Origin: Malus domestica | Taxonomy: Eukaryota; Streptophyta; Magnoliopsida; Rosales; Rosaceae | Direction of reading: 5' to 3' | Assembly: GCF_042453785.1 (NCBI RefSeq) | Contig: NC_091667.1 | Location: 21,937,501 to 22,001,500, forward strand | DNA length: 64,000 bases | Part shown: piece after piece, positions 37,679-48,593 of the stretch | How positions within the stretch are numbered: the first letter of the stretch is position 1 | How the letters are laid out: every line of letters starts with the position of its first letter | Made by a program: the position numbers and the translations under genes | The notes under the pieces: model-generated | Seen by the model: only the letters and a program-made list of their open reading frames with translations | Databases searched by the model: none | What the model was told of the DNA's origin: nothing

Positions 37679-37846
37679 ATGGATGCTAGAGATTCAGATT
37701 TAGTACACCTTAGTGATGAGGAGTCCATAGAGATTATAATGGGAATAGAACAAGATCTTGGAAGCAAAACTATAGACAATACAAATAGAAGTCTTGTAAA
37801 GAAAAATGCTAGAGGAATTGATTTAGGTAAGCGAAAATATACTTAA
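37679..37846 (+). CDS. 55-codon frame, possible remnant of an element gene
   Basis: ATG (MDARDSDLVHLSDEESIEII) to TAA at 37844, rich in acidic residues. It follows a T-rich tract ending TTTCAG that could be a splice acceptor, and a possible donor GTAAGC lies at 37827. I do not recognise the protein. Its place inside a hAT-like element makes the 5' part of a deleted transposase gene the leading guess, but nothing shows a catalytic domain. Confidence 0.25.
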   Translation: MDARDSDLVHLSDEESIEIIMGIEQDLGSKTIDNTNRSLVKKNARGIDLGKRKYT

Positions 37847-38243
37847 AAGAAAATTGCATTTTTATGTTTTGGATGTGACAATATGGTATATATATACTTA
37901 TTTAGTATTATGTTTTTCATTTGATTATTTATTGGTTTAAAATATATTTTCCTTAACAAGTAACGGATCGGGTCATATTACCTGTTAATATTATCTGGTC
38001 GATTTTGGATCAAGTCATTTTACCCGCTTATTTTAACAGGTGTTATACGACACGGCCCATTAAGATATCGGGTATAACATGAAAACGACAAGAATACGGA
38101 AAACACGACACGAATGTCAGGTCTAATTACAATATACCATAATGAAGGGCTTATAATTGCATTCAAAAGCATCTCATGCCCTTAACTGAATCTAACAGCA
38201 ACAAACTACACCATAAGTGAAAACGGGTAAAGAAGTTCACTTA

Positions 38244-39712
38244 GGTACCATTTGGTATGCAGACGAGACGGGATGGAACGAAACAGGATAAGACGGGACG
38301 GGACAGGACGTGATGGAACGAAGGTTCTGTGTTATGTTTGGTACATGCAGGACGGAACGAGACAATTATTCTATTATACGTTTGGTACACGCTGGACAAA
38401 ACGGAACCAAGAGATTAAATGACTAACTTACCCATGCATCATATGCCTTACAATAAGCACTAGAAAACCCCAATTAATTAAAAACAAGAAAACTTTCAAC
38501 AAGCTATCAATCCCAGATTGTCTTGGATGTAAGCTGCACAGAGGTTAAAGGTAGGACCAGTAATTTTGTGGGCAATTTCAGGATTGAACATAATCTGACT
38601 TTGATGATCAGTCTGGTCGAAGATAATTAAATTCTTCGCGCAGATGCTAAAGGTTTGAAATTCAACACCATGGAAAGGTTTAAAGTTTACTTCTTCAATT
38701 CCAAATCAATAGTAAATGCCCTCACTCTTCCACAGGAAAAACTAAAGGGAAACAAAATCCCAGAGTTAATCAAACATTATCCAACACTTCGCACAATAAA
38801 CACACAAAGAAAACCCAATTAGTCTAACAAATCAAAATTTAAAAAAAATGAAGACTATTTCATTAGTCTAACAAAGCAAAAGCTCATTACTAAATTGGAA
38901 CCTGATCAAATTACAACACAAAAATCAAATTAAAATGATTAATTAATTTGAGTAGTTTCCTAGCAGCATAAACAGAAGCTAATTACACATAAACACTCAA
39001 AAAACAGACAATCAACAGAATTAAAAATTACTTGAACAATTAATCCCAATTCAAGACCTTAGATTATGAATCCAAACCAAACTAGATCATTCATTATATC
39101 GCATCATCCAATGAAATCAACAAGAACTACCTCAAAAGCAAACAAATCAACCTTCAAGCCCCTTAAAAACCAAAACACAGAAAAAGTTATAGCAGAAAAA
39201 TGTAAAGATCAAAACTTTGAGAGCAAAATCTAGGTTTTAAGGAGAAGATGCCATATTAGAATCAGATTATCGATTGTAGAGGATCAGATAATATTGTGAA
39301 AAAAAAAATGAAATTGGAATTGGATGCAGAGATCGAACCTGGAGATGCAAAGCTTTGAGTTCCACTCTGTGGGGAAGAGAAGAGAGGCTACGGGAGAGGA
39401 TGAGGAGGAAGGTTGCGAGATACCTAGGAGATGCAAGCGGTAGAGAAGAGGGAAAGAAGATGATATGGTTTTGTTTTGTGATTTGGATGGTGTAAATATT
39501 GAAAAAGATAAGCGGCATTTTTGTCTTAAAATTTTATAATTTTGTGTTCCACGGGCGTGGAACGAGTCGTTCCAGAGGGGAGAGGTGGAACGAAAATTAG
39601 CCAAATTTCGTCTCATGGAACAGGGTGTTCCACGGTTTTTAGGTGCACCAAACGTAGGACGGAACACCTCGTCTCATTGCGTTCCGTCCCGTCCCACGTA
39701 CCAAATGGTACC
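38244..39712. mobile_element. Element with GGTACCATTTGGTA inverted ends (PIF/Harbinger-like)
   Basis: The left terminus GGTACCATTTGGTATGC (38244) mirrors the right terminus TACCAAATGGTACC (ending 39712). Subterminal GACGGGACGGGACAGGACG and its inverse CGTTCCGTCCCGTCCC extend the pairing. Flanks are TTA and TTG, so a 3-bp duplication is possible but not exact. The interior has no transposase but carries a gene-like fragment at 38496-38705. Confidence 0.65.
38496..38705 (-). pseudogene. Open exon-like fragment inside the element, family unknown
   Basis: A 69-codon minus-strand frame without a start Met (FGIEEVNFKPFHGVEFQTFS ... to TGA 38496) has ordinary protein-like composition in an otherwise AT-rich, stop-rich element. 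It could be a captured host exon. I cannot name the source gene. Confidence 0.3.
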
Positions 39713-39716
39713 TTGA

Positions 39717-39842
39717 TATACAATAATTATTGATGAGGTTTTCAGCAATACATAAGAATTAGAGACTTCATACAAAAAGATACAATAATTATTGATGAGG
39801 TTTTCAGCAATACATAAGAATTAGAGACTTCGTACAAAAAGT
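39717..39842. repeat. 62-bp tandem duplication, two copies
   Basis: TACAATAATTATTGATGAGG and the following GAATTAGAGACTTC repeat exactly 62 bp apart (39719 and 39781) with one or two differences, immediately beside the right end of the GGTACC element. Confidence 0.9.
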
Positions 39843-40252
39843 ACAGTCAACAAATTAATCACTAGACATTTGGGATTTTCTTCGCTACATAATGACAAAA
39901 AAAATAGTGGCATTTTTTGTAGTCAAATAGCGTACTTGTATCCGGTTGTATATCTTCTGTTATCTGTCTCAGAACATGAAATACAACCGGGATGGCTAAG
40001 ATTCTCCCATAAATTTCATGTAGCATTCAAAGTACTGAGGCAACAATTGGAGGGAGGGAGCACCGCAGTCTCAGCCATGCATGAACACATCCACAATCAC
40101 CACCCTGCTGATTCATGATGGGATGCAACAACTCTTTAACCTTTTATATCACTGAACACTGCACATACTTGCTTGGAGAGTTCGTATAAGATATCGTCAT
40201 CATTTCTCTCCCCTTTGCAAGTTTGATAGCGAAAGAAAACATGAAAAGTGAT
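39843..40252. other. 3' flank of DUF1442 copy 1
   Basis: From about 40160 it is alignable with the 3' flank of copy 2 (46460-46553), so the duplicated unit extends past the stop codon. No other gene is seen. Confidence 0.5.
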
Positions 40253-42122
40253 TTAGCCAGGCACCCTAAAGATATGTTCCTCACCACTCTGCTTATCAAC
40301 CTTAACAATCCATTTACTCTTACCACTCCTCCTCTTACTTCCTCCACGCCAATTTCCCTTACCAACGTCAGTGTTCTTCCCAATCATGGTGACCTCCATT
40401 CCTTTTCCTATGGAATTCTTCGTAGACCTCTCCGGAACCCTCTTTCCCCTCACTCCCAAATGCCCTTCCAGCCCTTTTCTTTCACCAACCAAGTTATTAG
40501 CCACAAACACTGATTTTCTAGGGTTAACATCTAGCAACTTCAGCAGCCTTGTGTACTCATCATTCTTGCAATCAACCAGAGAGAAATCAATGTTCTCGTA
40601 ATTCGACAATAGCTCAGAAGGGTTACCGATCTTGAACTCGACTGAGTCTTTAAGGCCTGTGTCTCTGATTACTTTCTTTGATTCATCAAGGACTGGCTCG
40701 GGAAGAATGCAAACCAGTTTTCCTCCTGTCTGTTTTGCAGCAGCTCCTAAGGCTATTGTAGATGGCGAAACAGTTGAGGTCACCTCGACTATGAGTTTGG
40801 CATTCATGCCGGCAGCCAAGGCTAAGACAAATTCATTGCTGCCTGGCTCTTGTGTTTTCCATGAGCCACATTGTCTCCCATAGTCATTGCACTGCAGAAA
40901 TGAGTATGAATTTGGAGTTAGTGTTGGGGCTTAAAAAGACTTCACTACTTTGGAGATGTTTATCTCACAAAGAAGAATGTAACGCATTGGAATTGATAGG
41001 CAAGAGAAAGAAAGAACACTCAATGTATTACACAAGATTTTTATTCACTCACAAACTTAGTACAAGAGGAAACACTCAAACACTCTTATAAGCTTTGTTG
41101 CTTCTTCTCACTTCTCACTACTTGCTCTCTTGGTTGTTTCAAATGGTGTGGATGCATTCTCCTTTTATAGGCATGGATGGAACCTTGGAGAAGCATGGAA
41201 ACATCATGCTAGATATATCTAGATAATTCCACTACCTTCCTATGCTAGAATTATCTACACTAATCTTGTATGTTGGTGGAATCCTCACCATTCTTCTAGA
41301 CTCTTCCACCAACTTGAACTTTGCTAGAATTCTCTAGCATGTGCATGGATCTTTCTTTGTGCATGGGCTAGATCTATTATCTTTGGGTCAAGACAAGATT
41401 ACAATTCAACAGTTAGCACATTGGAAACATTGGCTTACATTCTTCATTAAGCCTTTGAACAACACAAGGAAAAAGGTTCAAAATTGAAAAGAGGGCAGTA
41501 TATATGAAAATGTTGTTTTATTTGACTTCGCCACTTGTTGTCAAACTATCAATGTAGGCAATTGATGAAGTAACCTTTCAACCGTCTGAGAATTTGACAT
41601 TCAAAATATATTGTTTCACTAAAAGAAGTCAAACTGTCAATCTAGACAATTAATGAAGTAACCTTTTAATAGTCCGAGAATTTAACATGCAAATATATCG
41701 CTATACTAAAAGAAAAAAATGTCAAACGTCTCACATGATTTTTTAAGTCCCATTTCTGTAGTGATATATAAAGGCAACAAAACCCTAAGAAACACAAAAA
41801 AAATTTCATAGTTACACCTATTTCCAAAAAATTATGAACTAATTAGAAACCCAAAGACCAACGACCATACTTGAGTGGATCTGTTCTATAGGTTGTACCT
41901 TTGTATCTTTGATTTCTAAGAAACCCAAAGGACCAGTTGAATCAACCATTGGTTCTAATGCTCTTAAACAAATTGGAAGAAAACACAAAACAGAGAAATT
42001 GACAAAGAAAGAAAAAACATCAACGGAAGATAGAAAGAGGGAACAAGAAAAGTACATACCAGTTTTAGGGTATCAAAATAAGCGTTTGTAGCAGATGCTG
42101 CAGACCATTCCATCATCCTCAT
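40253..42122 (-). CDS. DUF1442 family protein (SAM-methyltransferase-like), copy 1
   Basis: Exon 1 is 42060-42122 (21 codons, MRMMEWSAASATNAYFDTLK) and exon 2 is 40253-40891, giving 233 aa with a GT-AG intron of 1,168 bp. Exon 2 carries the family blocks AALAAGMNAKLIVE-like, GGKLVCILPEP, NIDFSLVDCKNDEY and VVANNLV-type, a Rossmann-like layout. The C-terminus is Lys/Arg/Gly-rich and ends FRVPG. DUF1442 proteins are grouped with SAM-dependent methyltransferases, but I see no full SAM-binding motif and know of no proven substrate. The frame is intact. The intron contains a 490-bp solo LTR absent from copy 2. The copies are about 85% identical in exon 2 by eye. Confidence 0.87.
40922..41411 (+). 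mobile_element. 490-bp solo LTR in the intron of DUF1442 copy 1
   Basis: It has TGTTGGGGC ... CAATTCAACA ends flanked by GTTAG (40917-40921 and 41412-41416). The paralogous intron of copy 2 runs straight through this point (GGAGTTATAGCACATT), an empty site. It is non-coding. Strand is set by the TGTTGG start, and a Copia-type origin is likely but not shown. Confidence 0.85.
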
Positions 42123-42353
42123 AGCCCCTCTGATCTGATTCTTTTAACTTGTTTCAATTCCAACTTCAATCCAACCACGGAAGAAAAAAAAATATGCAGA
42201 AAAAACAATTAGAATCGAAGAATTAGGACGTGTTTCTTGTTCGGGTTCAGGACAAGAATTAAATCGTTTATTGTCGCCTGGATTTGTTGCTGTTCTACAG
42301 TTGATATGTATTTGTCTTGTGTTTGTTCGGTTTTTTTGTTTTGTTGGTGACGA

Positions 42354-42361
42354 TATATATA
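42354..42361 (-). promoter_or_regulatory. Candidate TATA box, DUF1442 copy 1
   Basis: TATATATA lies about 230 bp upstream of the start codon, in a region alignable with the promoter of copy 2, followed on the gene strand by GA-to-CT-rich leader sequence. Confidence 0.5.
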
Positions 42362-42424
42362 CAAAGAGGAGAAGCTCAGAAGCAACGAAGCATGATTAGA
42401 GCTGGTTATTGACGCGATGGTCAT

Positions 42425-43040
42425 ACGGACGTAGTCAAAACGTGTTTATGCCGGAAAACCCTAGAACAAAATATGCGGGAAAATTAGCTATAACTCGCCT
42501 CATTTGTCTATAATTGGGAAACTCACCGTTTGACCAGATGCTTCTTTTTTGGGTACACACTTAAGTCTCATTTTTGTTTTTCTACTTATCAACAAATGTC
42601 GTTTATAAGATTTGGATTGAGGACCCTTACAAAGCACATTTTTATGGTTTATTTTGGGAAAATAATTATATAATATCATTGAAATGATACAATAACTGTA
42701 TAACTTGTAAATGTTGTAAATTAAATTATCAAAGCGAGAAAAGGGCTCAGGTGTATGAGAATTGTATGTTCACCTCTTGTACTTTTATTTATATTAATCG
42801 TGACAGATTTTCTTGCCTTACAAGTAATACAAAGTCTATGAGGATTTGATCTCAAAATCCTATTGGGATTCTATTTTCAGTTTACACAATCACATTCCTA
42901 ATTAATAATATTATTTACAACACTTCCCTTAAATGTGTACAACTTAAGAAGTAGTTGCATCAAGTCTTCATGATTAGGAGTTGGCAGTTGTTGTCATCAA
43001 TTCTTGACAGGTCTGTCAACAAGACATGCAATCTAGGCCT
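42425..43040. other. Duplicated promoter, then unique AT-rich DNA
   Basis: Up to about 42540 it aligns with the upstream region of copy 2 (to about 48060). Beyond that I see no gene or clear repeat until the foldback target site at 43041. Confidence 0.45.
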
Positions 43041-43241
43041 TCAACTACTGGACCCGGCTTCTCTACCCTCCCGCTTCCTATACACTCACATCCCCTCCTA
43101 TTTTGTGTGGTCACGGTTAAGCCACGTCAATATTTTATATTGATTTTTTATAGAGATAACAAGACAAAAAGCAATAGTAATATAAAATGTTGACGTGGCT
43201 TAACCGTGACAGCACAAATAGGAGGGGATGAGAGTGTATGG

Positions 43242-44531
43242 TAGGCCTGGCAATTCCTGACACGACCCGATAACCCGACACGAAATTAACAGGTGTTCGG
43301 GTCGACACGATAACGAAACGCGTCGTTATCGGGTAACCCAATAAGCACCTGTTAAGATAACGGGTTGTTTCGGGTATACACGTGGGTAACACGATACACG
43401 ATAAGCAGAATATTAATTTAATAATTTTATAACCCTAAAAAAATACTATAATTATTATATATATTAATTTAACAATTTTATACCCCTAAAAACTATAATA
43501 ATTATATATATATATATATATTAAATTAACTATAATAATTATAATAATTATATATACTATAATAATTATACCCCCCAAATATTAACTATAATAGTTATAT
43601 ATATATATATATATATATTAAATTTTAAATTAAATTTTATACCCCTAAAAACTATAATAATTATACATACAAAATAAATATATTTAAATCTACTTAATAA
43701 ATAAATAAATATATATACACACACACACACACCATTGAACTTCATGGGATACGAATTATACGAAACTAATTTCAACGATCCAACCGTCAAACTTGTTTGT
43801 ATATGCTTCGAGATCGCATCAGCAAAAAATTACAAAAAACAAACATTCACAGATCAAGTAACGAGACAAAACTTTTAGACGGTTATAAACGAAAAATCAC
43901 GATTTAACGGTTATTTTAACTCCGATTTTGATGATTTTTTACAGCTACACTCATTGACCCTATATGAATACAATGAATGAATTCGATCTTCAATTTAAAA
44001 TATTTACACTAGTGGATCACTCCTTGACCCTATATGAATACAATGAATGAATTCGATATTCAATTTAAAATATTTACACTAGTGGATACCACAAAATCTT
44101 ATATTGTACTTAATGAAAGTACGAATAAACACTCTGGTGGGTCACTTTCATTAAGTTTTGAGTTCCATTGGTAAGGTTTAAACTTTTGAGAAAGGTTTCA
44201 CAACCTTGAAAACAAAAACGCTTTCATTTTGCATATCCTTGCACATTTAATATCTGTAATAGATTAGTAGTGTATGAATGTATTTTTTATGAGGCTCTTA
44301 TTTTCGAGTGTAGATGTAGTACTTAAACGACAAATGTGTTTTAATGTTTTGAAGTATTATTTATGTGACAATGTGTGGTATGTGCAAATTTAAGAAAAAA
44401 AAATATTTTTCTTAACGGGTCATAACGGGTCGGGTCACTTTACAGGTGTGACACGACACGACCCGTTAAGATAATAGGTGTTACACGAAAACGACACGAA
44501 CACGACTGACACGACCCGTTTGCCAGGCCTA
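43242..44531. mobile_element. 1.3-kb hAT-like element inserted in the foldback arm
   Basis: The ends TAGGCCTGGCAATTCC and, in reverse, TAGGCCTGGCAAACGG are flanked by GTGTATGG (43234-43241) and ATGTATGG (44532-44539). Subterminal regions repeat CGGGTCGTGTCGTGTC-type sequence. The interior is AT-rich with TA microsatellites (43500-43620) and no transposase. It belongs to the family of the larger element at 33279-38125. Confidence 0.85.
43954..44091 (+). repeat. 70-bp tandem duplication, two copies
   Basis: TTGACCCTATATGAATACAA and the next 50 bp recur exactly 70 bp later (43954 and 44024), nearly unchanged, inside the hAT-like element. Confidence 0.9.
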
Positions 44532-44639
44532 ATGTATGGGAAGTGGAAGAGCAAAGAAGTCAGGTCCTCAACTACTTAATATTTAGATTAAATGGGCCAT
44601 AAATTCTGGACAGGCCTATCGCAATATTTTTCAAGCTAC

Positions 44640-45080
44640 TATTTAGGTTCTCCAAAGTGGCAATGGTACGAAGTATATATGCTAATCCATTTCCTATTCT
44701 CTGTCATGAGTTGGTTATTGAACAACACTACTCTCGCCCTCTTACTCCTCAACAAAATAGACTTGCCCAACGTAATCATCGCCATATAGCCACCTTAATA
44801 CGGGCCTTACTCAACATTTCGGGGCTCCCTTATGCATTATGGGATGAAGCTGCCCCCACAACCGTCCATCTCATTAATCTTTTTTCCTGCCTCACTCTTA
44901 ATTGGAATTCTCCTTATTTTTTTCATTTTGGTTTTCCTCCTACTTATTCTCACCTTCGTGTCTTCGAGTGTTTGTGTTTTCCTCATCTTGAATCTTATGT
45001 CTCCCACAAATTAGAGAGTCGATTTAAGCCATGTGTCTTTATAGGTTATAGTCCTCATCATAAAACTATAAAAGTATAGG
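44640..45080 (+). pseudogene. Copia integrase fragment
   Basis: The frame at 44657-45079 encodes part of a Copia integrase core and C-terminal region: EQHYSRPLTPQQNRLAQRNH, LINLFS, SHLRVFECLCFPHLE and CVFIGYSPHHK. The usual TPQQNG..ER motif is altered to TPQQNR..QR, and upstream parts are lost or frame-shifted. No LTR pair brackets it. Confidence 0.8.
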
Positions 45081-45775
45081 TGTCTTGATCCCCAAACAGG
45101 TCGTGTTGACGTGTCACGTCATGTTATTTGTAATGAAATTTATTTTTCCTATAATGAGTTGCAAGTACAACGCTCTTTGGGTAAATTGAGCTTCCTATCC
45201 AAGATACCATGAAGAAAGTTAAATTTTCACCATAAAACCAAATGCCTATATGAGGAGTAGTTAATTACTTATAGGTTATAGTCCTCATCATAAAAGTTAT
45301 AGGTGTCTCGATCCTCAAACAGGTCGTGATGATGTGTCGCGCCATATATTTTTAATGAAATTTATTTTTCATGTAAGGACTTGCAGGTATAACGCTTATC
45401 GAAGTACATTCAGTTGTTGAGATGAATCCCACATTGGTGAGATGAGAGACCTTGCATGTGCTTATAAGTAGTTAGGTGACTATCTATACTGCCAATTAGT
45501 TTTATGGTAGAACCTCAACTTCCTTATAGTATCAGAGCAGGTTGTCCCACATGTGAAGCCCAATGGACTTTGCATGTATTTATAAGTCGTTGAGCTACTC
45601 ACTATATTGTCAATTGGTTTTATGGTGGAACCTCAACTTCCTTAATTATGAGCTTCCTATCCAACCTCTCTCTACCCCAAATTGTTGTCTTGATACCATG
45701 AAGAAAGTTGAATTTTCACAATAAAACCAAATGGCTATATGAGGAGTAGTTAGTTACTTATAAGTTATAACGACA
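45040..45775 (+). repeat. Rearranged Copia/LTR remnants with internal duplications
   Basis: GGTTATAGTCCTCATCATAAAA occurs twice in near-identical context (45043-45180, 45270-45395). The block ATACCATGAAGAAAGTT ... ATGAGGAGTAGTTA also occurs twice (45205-45270, 45693-45755), as do CAATTAGTTTTATGG-type lines. Sequence such as CCCACATTGGTGAGATGAGA (45430) and TATCAGAGCAGG (45529) resembles an LTR and a Met-tRNA primer site. The block is scrambled. Confidence 0.55.
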
Positions 45776-46553
45776 TACAAGGTCACTTATTTTCTTGATA
45801 TGAGATTCACTCTCAACATACAATAATAAGCCAAGAGATCTATTTAATTGCATGTCACTATTAGGTTTTATCTCTTATGTTTGATGGTACCGCTAATGGA
45901 TAGAAGGGCAAAGAATTGAATAACTTGTGCACCAAAGAACTAGTAATGAAACGAAAGGATAGTTACTTTCACTCTCATTTTCTCTTTTTATGTCCTCATT
46001 TTGTGTTTATCCCTTCTCCCTTGATTTATTAGTGCACTCTAAGGCTAGAAAAATTAGAAATGAGTGCATGGGAGAAAAAGTGGAGCGCCAAAATCACTAC
46101 ATACAGAAGGAAATTAAACAACTAGAATTACAAACTAAGTGAATATGTAAAGTGGATCAAATTTGAAATATTTTACAGATTATATACAGTTATTACACTT
46201 GATTTATATATATACTCACTCATCACTGATGAGTTTTTAAGAAACGCATAGAAATTATGAGATTTTCATACATAAAGAGTACAGTGATCAATCCACTAGT
46301 TCTCTAACTCTCTCTGGCTATGATGACATACCAACCTCTTCCATAGCCAGGCAGGGTTGAAGTTCATTCAACATTAAGATGCGAAACCAACATTGCCTGC
46401 AGGAACCTGCAGATTGAGGAGGCAACAAATACGAGGGTGAAGTCTCGAGAGATCACTTCACAGATTTGTTTGGAGAGTTCACATATAGAAGACATCCGGA
46501 TCCTTTCTTATTCCCTTAGCAAGTTGAGACCAAAAGATAACATGAAAACTGAT
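45776..46553. other. Intergenic, then 3' flank of DUF1442 copy 2
   Basis: No gene or distinct repeat is seen to about 46440. From 46460 on it is paralogous to the 3' flank of copy 1. Confidence 0.45.
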
Positions 46554-47603
46554 TTAGCCTGGAACCCTAAAGATATGTTCCTCACCACTCTTCTCATCAA
46601 CCTTGACAACCCATTTGCTCTTACCACTCGTCTTCTTTCTTCCTCCACCCCAATTTTCATTTCCTCTCTGATCAATATTCTTCCCAATCATTGTGACCTC
46701 CATTCCTTTTCCTATCGGATGCTTCGTAGACCTTACCGGAACCCTCTTCTTTTTCTCTCCTAAATTCCCTTCCAATCCTTTTCTTTCACCAACCAAGTTA
46801 TTAGCCACAACCACTGATTTTCTAGGGTTAACATCAAGCAACTTCAACAGCCTTGTGTACTCATCGTTCTTGCAATCAACCAGAGAAAAATCAATGTTCT
46901 CGTAATTCAACAAGAGCTCAAAAGGGTCACCGGTCTTGAACTCTACCAAGTCTTTAAGGCCTGAGTCTCTGATAACTTTCTTTGATTCATTAAGGACTGG
47001 CTCCGGAAGAATGCAAACCAATTTTCCACCTGTGTGTTTTGCAGCAGCTGCTAGGGCTATCGTTGACGGGGAAACACTTGAGGTGACCTCCACTATGAGT
47101 TTGGCTTTCATGCCAGCAGCCAAGGCCGATACAAATTCATTGCTGCCTGGCTCTTGTGTTTTCCATGAGTCACATTGTCTTCTGCGGTCATTACACTGCA
47201 GAAATGAATATAAATTTGGAGTTATAGCACATTTAAACAACACAAGAACCAAGATACACAGCTGAAAAACTAGGATTTATATGAAATTGTTCTTTTATTT
47301 GACTGCTACGACATGTTTTCAAACTGTCAATCTGTACAATTGAAAATGTAAACTTTAATTTGGTGTAATTTGTAATATTCTGACAATATAACGTGTCAAC
47401 TATCTGGCAAGATTTTCAAGTCCCGTTTCGGTAACGACCTCTAAGAGAAACAAACCCAAGTGAATTCTTGAATCAATCATAAGTTCTTCTCCAAAAGAGA
47501 GAAATTAAACGTGAAAATAAAAATTCAAGGAAGAAAGTACCAGTTTTAGGGTATCAAAATAAGCGTTTGTAGCAGATGCTGCAGACCATTCCATCATCCT
47601 CAT
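46554..47603 (-). CDS. DUF1442 family protein (SAM-methyltransferase-like), copy 2
   Basis: Exon 1 is 47541-47603 (same 21 codons as copy 1) and exon 2 is 46554-47195, giving 234 aa. A further in-frame Met three codons upstream (MGAMRMM) could be the start here; copy 1 lacks it. The intron is 345 bp and lacks the solo LTR of copy 1. Blocks GGKLVCILPEP, NIDFSLVDCKNDEY and KSVVVANNLVG are kept, and the end is FRVPG. Same strand and structure as copy 1, 5-6 kb away, with similar promoters and 3' flanks: a direct segmental duplication later spread apart by transposons. Function is inferred only from family. Confidence 0.87.
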
Positions 47604-47882
47604 AGCCCCCATGATCTGATTCGTATAAATTGTTCCAATTCCGAACTTTGCACTAACCACAAATGATAGAAGATGCAACAAAACTTGAGCAATAACAATC
47701 AAGGACAAGGGATTAGAACGTGTTTTTCTCTCGCGACGTTCAGGACTAGAATTAAAACGCTTAGTGCAGTCCTGGTTTAATGTTTGTGGTCTACTGTTCA
47801 TATATGTACTCTCTTTTTTTCTTGTTTGTTTGGTTTGATATGGTTTTTTTTTTTTTGGTGGTATTGTTGGTACTTGGTAGCA

Positions 47883-47888
47883 TATATA
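47883..47888 (-). promoter_or_regulatory. Candidate TATA box, DUF1442 copy 2
   Basis: TATATA (gene strand CTTATATATG) lies about 280 bp upstream of the start codon, in the position matching the TATA-like site of copy 1. Confidence 0.5.
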
Positions 47889-48069
47889 AGAGGGAGAAGC
47901 TCAGAAGATCGAGGCCGTTCTGTATGATTGGAGCTGATTAATGACGCGGTGATCGATCGTGTCTAGTCAAACCGTGTTATAGTTTCTAGACCGTAGAGCA
48001 AAATACGCGCGGGCAGTATTGACTCAGCTCTCATTTTTCTAAAAATGGGAAACTCTGGTAGTTCTGCTA

Positions 48070-48593
48070 GAAGCTTAATTCTGGTTGTTGGTACAGGCTT
48101 AAAAGCTTCCACTATACTATTTAGATTTTGCAACATTCTAGTTTAGGGCCTCTAACATTTGTACTTCATTGAGGAAATATTCGGTGATCCAAAATACGGT
48201 CATGTGATGTTATATTTTCAATTAAATTATAACATAGGATAATGTTCAAAATCCGACATATCAACATTGTTGTTTATCCATATGAAATATACATATGATA
48301 TGTGTTGTCAGTACTTATAAAAATTTCTCCACAAAAACGCAATAGACTGGTACATAATATGTTCAAATCATATCGTAGGATTGAAGTGTAATCGACTCTT
48401 TTTAAATATGTCTTTCCTTTCTTTTCATATGAAGTTGAATTTTTTATATTTTTTTTCTTATAAAAAAACGAAATAAGTTTTATAGAAAAACATGCCCTCA
48501 TGTATAACGTAAGTCATCATATAAGACTAGTAACCTGACTTTACTCGATAAAGAGGTTAAGTAATTTTGATAAGGTTTAACACTTTAAAAGCA
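48070..48593. other. Intergenic, AT-rich
   Basis: No gene or repeat boundary recognised. Confidence 0.4.

Larger units (their letters stand above)
33279..38125. mobile_element. Large hAT-like element with GACACGACACG subterminal repeats
   Basis: The left end (33279, TACCCGACAG then GACACGACACG and CGGGTCATTATCGGGTGACC) and the right end (38125, read in reverse TAGACCTGACATTCGTGTCG) belong to the same family as the complete element at 43242-44531. No clean 8-bp duplication is visible. It contains a solo LTR (33491-35829), a foldback MITE (36990-37598) and a 55-codon frame that may be a transposase remnant (37679). Confidence 0.6.
43050..44567. mobile_element. Mutator-type foldback MITE with perfect 9-bp TSD, interrupted by a hAT element
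   Basis: The left arm (GGACCCGGCTTCTCTACC from 43050, through TCACGGTTAAGCCACGTCAA) is the inverse of the right arm, which starts near 43177 (TTGACGTGGCTTAACCGTGA), breaks at 43241 and resumes at 44540 to end GAAGTCAGGTCC at 44567. Flanks are TCAACTACT (43041-43049 and 44568-44576), a 9-bp duplication typical of Mutator-like elements. Without the insert it is about 220 bp. Confidence 0.88.

Noticed and set aside
39284..39667. 127-codon minus-strand frame
   Set aside because: It spans the terminal inverted repeat of the GGTACC element and has no recognisable domain.
40371..40883. Plus-strand frames over DUF1442 copy 1
   Set aside because: Antisense shadows; near-identical shadows recur at copy 2 because the genes are duplicated.
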